Part shown: positions 5,976 through 7,086 of the stretch, in pieces | How positions within the stretch are numbered: position 1 is the first letter of the stretch | How the letters are laid out: the number at the start of each line of letters is the position of its first letter | Assembly: GCA_030614645.1 (NCBI GenBank) | Contig: JAUWTR010000083.1 | Location: 1-7,086 of the forward strand | From: Candidatus Aminicenantota bacterium | GTDB lineage: Bacteria; Acidobacteriota; Aminicenantia; Aminicenantales; Aminicenantaceae | Direction: 5' to 3' | DNA: 7,086 bases | Position numbers and translations under genes: made by a program | Notes under the pieces: model-generated | What the model was told of the DNA's origin: nothing | What the model saw: the letters and a program-made list of their open reading frames with translations, nothing else | Databases searched by the model: none

Positions 5976-7084
5976 AAGATTCCCTTTTTTTGGGCATCCT
6001 TTAATATCCGGTTTACGTGAGCATTATTAAATATTGTATATAAAAAATGACTGTTTAAATAGTCCTTTTTATGATTTTGGGCATATATCCTTCTGCAATT
6101 GGTGTTTAAGTACTGGTAGAGAACATATCCAAAAAGAACAGGAGGCAGCTTTTTTTTGTTTAAAAGATATGCCATTTTGACTTTAAATTCGTTTATCATC
6201 TCTCCGCTTGTGGTGCCTGTACTCAGCAAATCAGTCACTCCCTGAGGGAAAATGGATATATTATGGAGTAATAGGCTCCCGAAAGTAAAATAATAGATGT
6301 TCCCAAAATACTTCATCTCCTTATCTATCACTGTACTTTGAGGCGGCCTCTTAAAATTCAACAACTCTTGGCGGGCGGAAAATCTGTCCAGGTATTTTTG
6401 TTTTTCAAAAAACCTTTCCCCCAATTTCATGAGCTCTGTGTTAAACAAATAATAGTTATCAGATTTATTATTTAAATAACTTACAATATCCCGGTAATGA
6501 TAACCAGTTGTTATCGATTCAAGCTCATCGATCAGATCCTGCTTCAGAGAGCTATCCTCCCGCGATTTACGCAGCAACTCCAGTCCAAATTCCACCAGTA
6601 ATGCTACATAGGACTGGCTGCTGGTAATTTGAACTACAGGGTACATCTCTAAATTATTGATAATAAGCGCTTGAATGTGCCCGAAATCATAGATCGGCCG
6701 GTTCCGAAATAAATATTTCTCCCAAACCGGGGCAATTGCAATATTTAATCTTGACAATCCCCCTTGTAAATAATAACCGGGGAATTTGCTTAATACAGGT
6801 TCACCACAAAAGTTCCACCTCGTATGTTCCTCTGTTCCTTCAAAATCGTGTAAGCGAATCAGGTTCAGATTATAAAAACTTTTAAGGCCTTCATTCTTTG
6901 CATTCAAAGCATAGGCTGTGGCTAATAAATAATCCTTCAGATGATAGATCAAATATCTGCCTCTGAATCTGAATATATTGCCGTTTATTATTTTTTTAGA
7001 GGCGTTGTCTGTGAGATAATTTAAAAATAGTTCCACATCCGTGTCCAGCTCGGAAGGTAGGTAACGTGTAACCATTTTCTGCAT
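5963..7084 (-). CDS. Unrecognised Tyr/Asn-rich protein, probably 5'-truncated by the window
   Basis: I do not recognise this protein. At least 373 residues are present, from the first ATG in the window to a TAA stop. The codon before that ATG is NTG with the N outside the window, so the frame is not closed by a stop and the true start may be further upstream. It has no signal peptide or long membrane segment and looks soluble. It is rich in Tyr (about 29 residues), Asn, Leu and Lys. Notable stretches are the block GEPVLSKFPGYYLQGGLSRL (94-113), a charged helical stretch around 165-245, and a basic C-terminus (NHKKDYLNSHF, then ILKDAQKKGILRMK). The Cys residues at 93 and 330 do not form a metal-binding pair motif. 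The one-base overlap with the next gene ties it to the VWA pair, perhaps as a cytoplasmic accessory, but no enzyme motif is visible. Confidence 0.75.
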   Translation of the reverse strand: MQKMVTRYLPSELDTDVELFLNYLTDNASKKIINGNIFRFRGRYLIYHLKDYLLATAYALNAKNEGLKSFYNLNLIRLHDFEGTEEHTRWNFCGEPVLSKFPGYYLQGGLSRLNIAIAPVWEKYLFRNRPIYDFGHIQALIINNLEMYPVVQITSSQSYVALLVEFGLELLRKSREDSSLKQDLIDELESITTGYHYRDIVSYLNNKSDNYYLFNTELMKLGERFFEKQKYLDRFSARQELLNFKRPPQSTVIDKEMKYFGNIYYFTFGSLLLHNISIFPQGVTDLLSTGTTSGEMINEFKVKMAYLLNKKKLPPVLFGYVLYQYLNTNCRRIYAQNHKKDYLNSHFLYTIFNNAHVNRILKDAQKKGILRMK

Positions 7085-7086
7085 CA

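Overview
The window is about 7.1 kb of moderately AT-rich bacterial DNA (roughly 40% GC, judged by eye). It carries four protein genes, all on the minus strand and tightly packed, so they read right to left as one apparent operon. The first two overlap by one base, and the next two gaps are about 40 and 45 bases. No RNA gene, mobile element, CRISPR array, origin or Rho-independent terminator is visible. The operon's promoter and end probably lie outside the window: the first gene is still open at the right edge, and the last gene's stop codon sits at the left edge.

Layout in transcription order. (1) 7084-5963: an unrecognised Tyr/Asn-rich protein of at least 373 aa, probably the C-terminal part of a longer product. 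(2) 5963-4818: an exported 381-aa protein with an Ig-like N-terminal region and a von Willebrand factor A (VWA) domain of the 'acidobacterial VWFA-related' type, with an intact metal-binding (MIDAS) motif. (3) 4777-3203: a second exported VWFA-related protein whose MIDAS is degenerate. It has a long charged, mostly helical insert and an extra C-terminal beta-rich domain. Its best start is a GTG behind a near-perfect Shine-Dalgarno, not the ATG 21 bases upstream. (4) 3157-2: a 1051-aa protein with a duplicated polytopic membrane region, a spermidine-synthase-like Rossmann domain and four and a half TPR repeats.

The VWFA-related family is known mainly from Acidobacteria and the candidate phylum Aminicenantes. 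Together with the multidomain membrane/spermidine-synthase/TPR protein and the AT-rich composition, this points to an uncultured Aminicenantes-like or related bacterium. That assignment is inference from family knowledge, not from a marker gene.

Together the genes suggest a cell-envelope module: two secreted VWA proteins (one probably metal-binding, one probably a scaffold), a membrane protein with a divergent AdoMet-fold domain and a TPR interaction platform, and an unknown protein. The classic catalytic acids of spermidine synthase are replaced in gene 4, so polyamine synthesis should not be assumed. The most distinctive non-coding element is a 12-bp hairpin with a UUCG loop between genes 2 and 3. 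It includes gene 2's stop codon and ends just before gene 3's Shine-Dalgarno.
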